Source of the DNA: a virus
IMG/VR virus record: IMGVR_UViG_3300009168_000031
Span: 1-43,101 of that record
Reading direction: 5' to 3' (one strand)
DNA length: 43,101 nucleotides
The position numbers and the translations under genes are program-made. Below are positions 42,651 through 43,101 of the stretch, piece by piece (position 1 is the stretch's first letter; every line of letters begins with the position of its first letter). Below the pieces are notes generated by a model that saw nothing but the letters and a program-made list of their open reading frames with translations, made no database searches and was not told the origin of the DNA.

Positions 42651-43101
42651 AGAAACCTACGGTAGAGAGCATACAGGAGCGGGTAGCCGACTTCGAGGAG
42701 CACTGGAATCCGCTGCACACTGCCCAGAAGGAATGGCAGCAGTATTACAACCTCGAATACAAGGTGAAGCTCCCGAAGGACTTGGGTGCGGAGCAGTACA
42801 CGCCGAGAACGGCCTACGACTGGGTGAAGGTCGGCGTGAACAACTACATGCTCGACAACCCGATGGTGGAGGTTGCCCCACGGGACGACAAGGACACAGC
42901 CGAGCAGGACTCTATCGCAATGGAGACGTTCGGCAATAGTCTGTGGCAGCGGAACGCTGTCAAGGTCAGGGACAACGCGACGATTCAGTTGGTGGCGGGC
43001 CAGTTCGTCTACAAGATTGGCGTCAACGAAGCGTTCTTGGGCAACGACTGGGAGGACTTGGCCGGTGACGAACGTAAAGCGTTGCAGGACTTGGCTCTCA
43101 C
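42647..43101 (+). CDS. Portal protein, N-terminal part (continues at 1)
   Basis: ATG 42647 overlaps the terL stop (ATGA). It begins MKKPTVESIQERVADFEEHW and reads on through the repeated 123 bases into the frame at position 1. The early helical region with a TAYDWVKVGVNNYMLDNPMV segment fits the N-terminal wing of portal proteins. See the continuation at 1..1432 for the full-length interpretation. Confidence 0.85.
   Translation, partial: MKKPTVESIQERVADFEEHWNPLHTAQKEWQQYYNLEYKVKLPKDLGAEQYTPRTAYDWVKVGVNNYMLDNPMVEVAPRDDKDTAEQDSIAMETFGNSLWQRNAVKVRDNATIQLVAGQFVYKIGVNEAFLGNDWEDLAGDERKALQDLAL
42979..43101. repeat. Terminal direct repeat, right copy
   Basis: Identical to 1..123; see left copy. One copy should be removed to obtain the unit genome. 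Confidence 0.93.

Overview
The window is one complete genome of a temperate tailed bacteriophage, opened inside the portal gene. The first 123 bases are repeated exactly at the end (1..123 = 42979..43101). The contig is therefore circular with a unit length of about 42,978 bp, and the portal gene runs across the join (42647 to the end, then on to 1432). DNA is GC-rich, genes are densely packed with ATGA or TGATG overlaps, and most starts have strong AGGAGG-type ribosome sites. Promoters look sigma-70-like (TTGACA / TAnnnT). The attP core is the 3' half of a tRNA-Val(CAC). The host is thus a bacterium carrying such a tRNA gene. Several promoters sit exactly 6 nt ahead of an ATG, which suggests leaderless mRNAs as in Actinobacteria, Deinococcota and some other phyla. 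The sequence alone does not fix the host phylum.

Layout. (i) Packaging and head, 41.3 kb through the join to 9.0 kb: large terminase, portal, a small protein, a 297-aa protein, a 1307-aa LPD38-like virion protein, scaffold and major capsid protein. The capsid gene is interrupted at codon 14 by a group I intron encoding a LAGLIDADG endonuclease. A small membrane-protein gene with its own promoter lies antisense at 6.5 kb. (ii) Decoration and tail, 9.0-19.35 kb: a glycosyltransferase and a LicD-family transferase directly after the capsid gene, zinc-ribbon microproteins, beta-helix and fibre-like proteins, a self-contained promoter/secreted-protein/terminator unit (14.5-15.2 kb), and large beta-rich tail proteins. 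No tape-measure protein is recognisable, so the virion is probably podovirus-like. (iii) Lysis-like region, 19.35-21.5 kb: three small membrane proteins, unknown and zinc-ribbon proteins, and a metallophosphoesterase. No peptidoglycan hydrolase was recognised. (iv) Lysogeny, 21.5-24.25 kb, leftward: YopX-like protein, tyrosine integrase, attP, and a CI-type repressor. The repressor and cro-like promoters diverge and carry an inverted 11-bp operator. (v) Early/replication operon, 24.25-33.5 kb: about 30 overlapping small genes including a cro-like HTH protein, SpoU-type RNA methyltransferase, RecA-fold replicative ATPase followed by an iteron cluster (candidate origin), RusA resolvase, an HNH protein and a DUF4406 protein. 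(vi) A promoter with an immediate terminator and an HNH gene (33.5-34.3 kb), then a leftward six-gene operon ending in an excisionase-like HTH protein (34.4-36.3 kb). (vii) A second rightward operon of small zinc-ribbon proteins (36.4-41.1 kb). It contains about 0.4 kb of gene-free, strongly hairpin-forming sequence and a structured leader ahead of a C2H2 zinc-finger gene, both candidate non-coding or regulatory RNAs.

The repressor presumably silences the cro-side promoter while the integrase inserts at tRNA-Val. On induction the early operon supplies replication functions on top of host polymerases (no phage polymerase or primase seen), and the late region builds and decorates the virion. 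The items I rate most worth checking are the structured RNA region near 39.2-39.9 kb, the glycosyltransferase/LicD pair beside the capsid gene, the intron in the capsid gene, the iteron cluster, the two moron-like units and the phage-borne SpoU methyltransferase.
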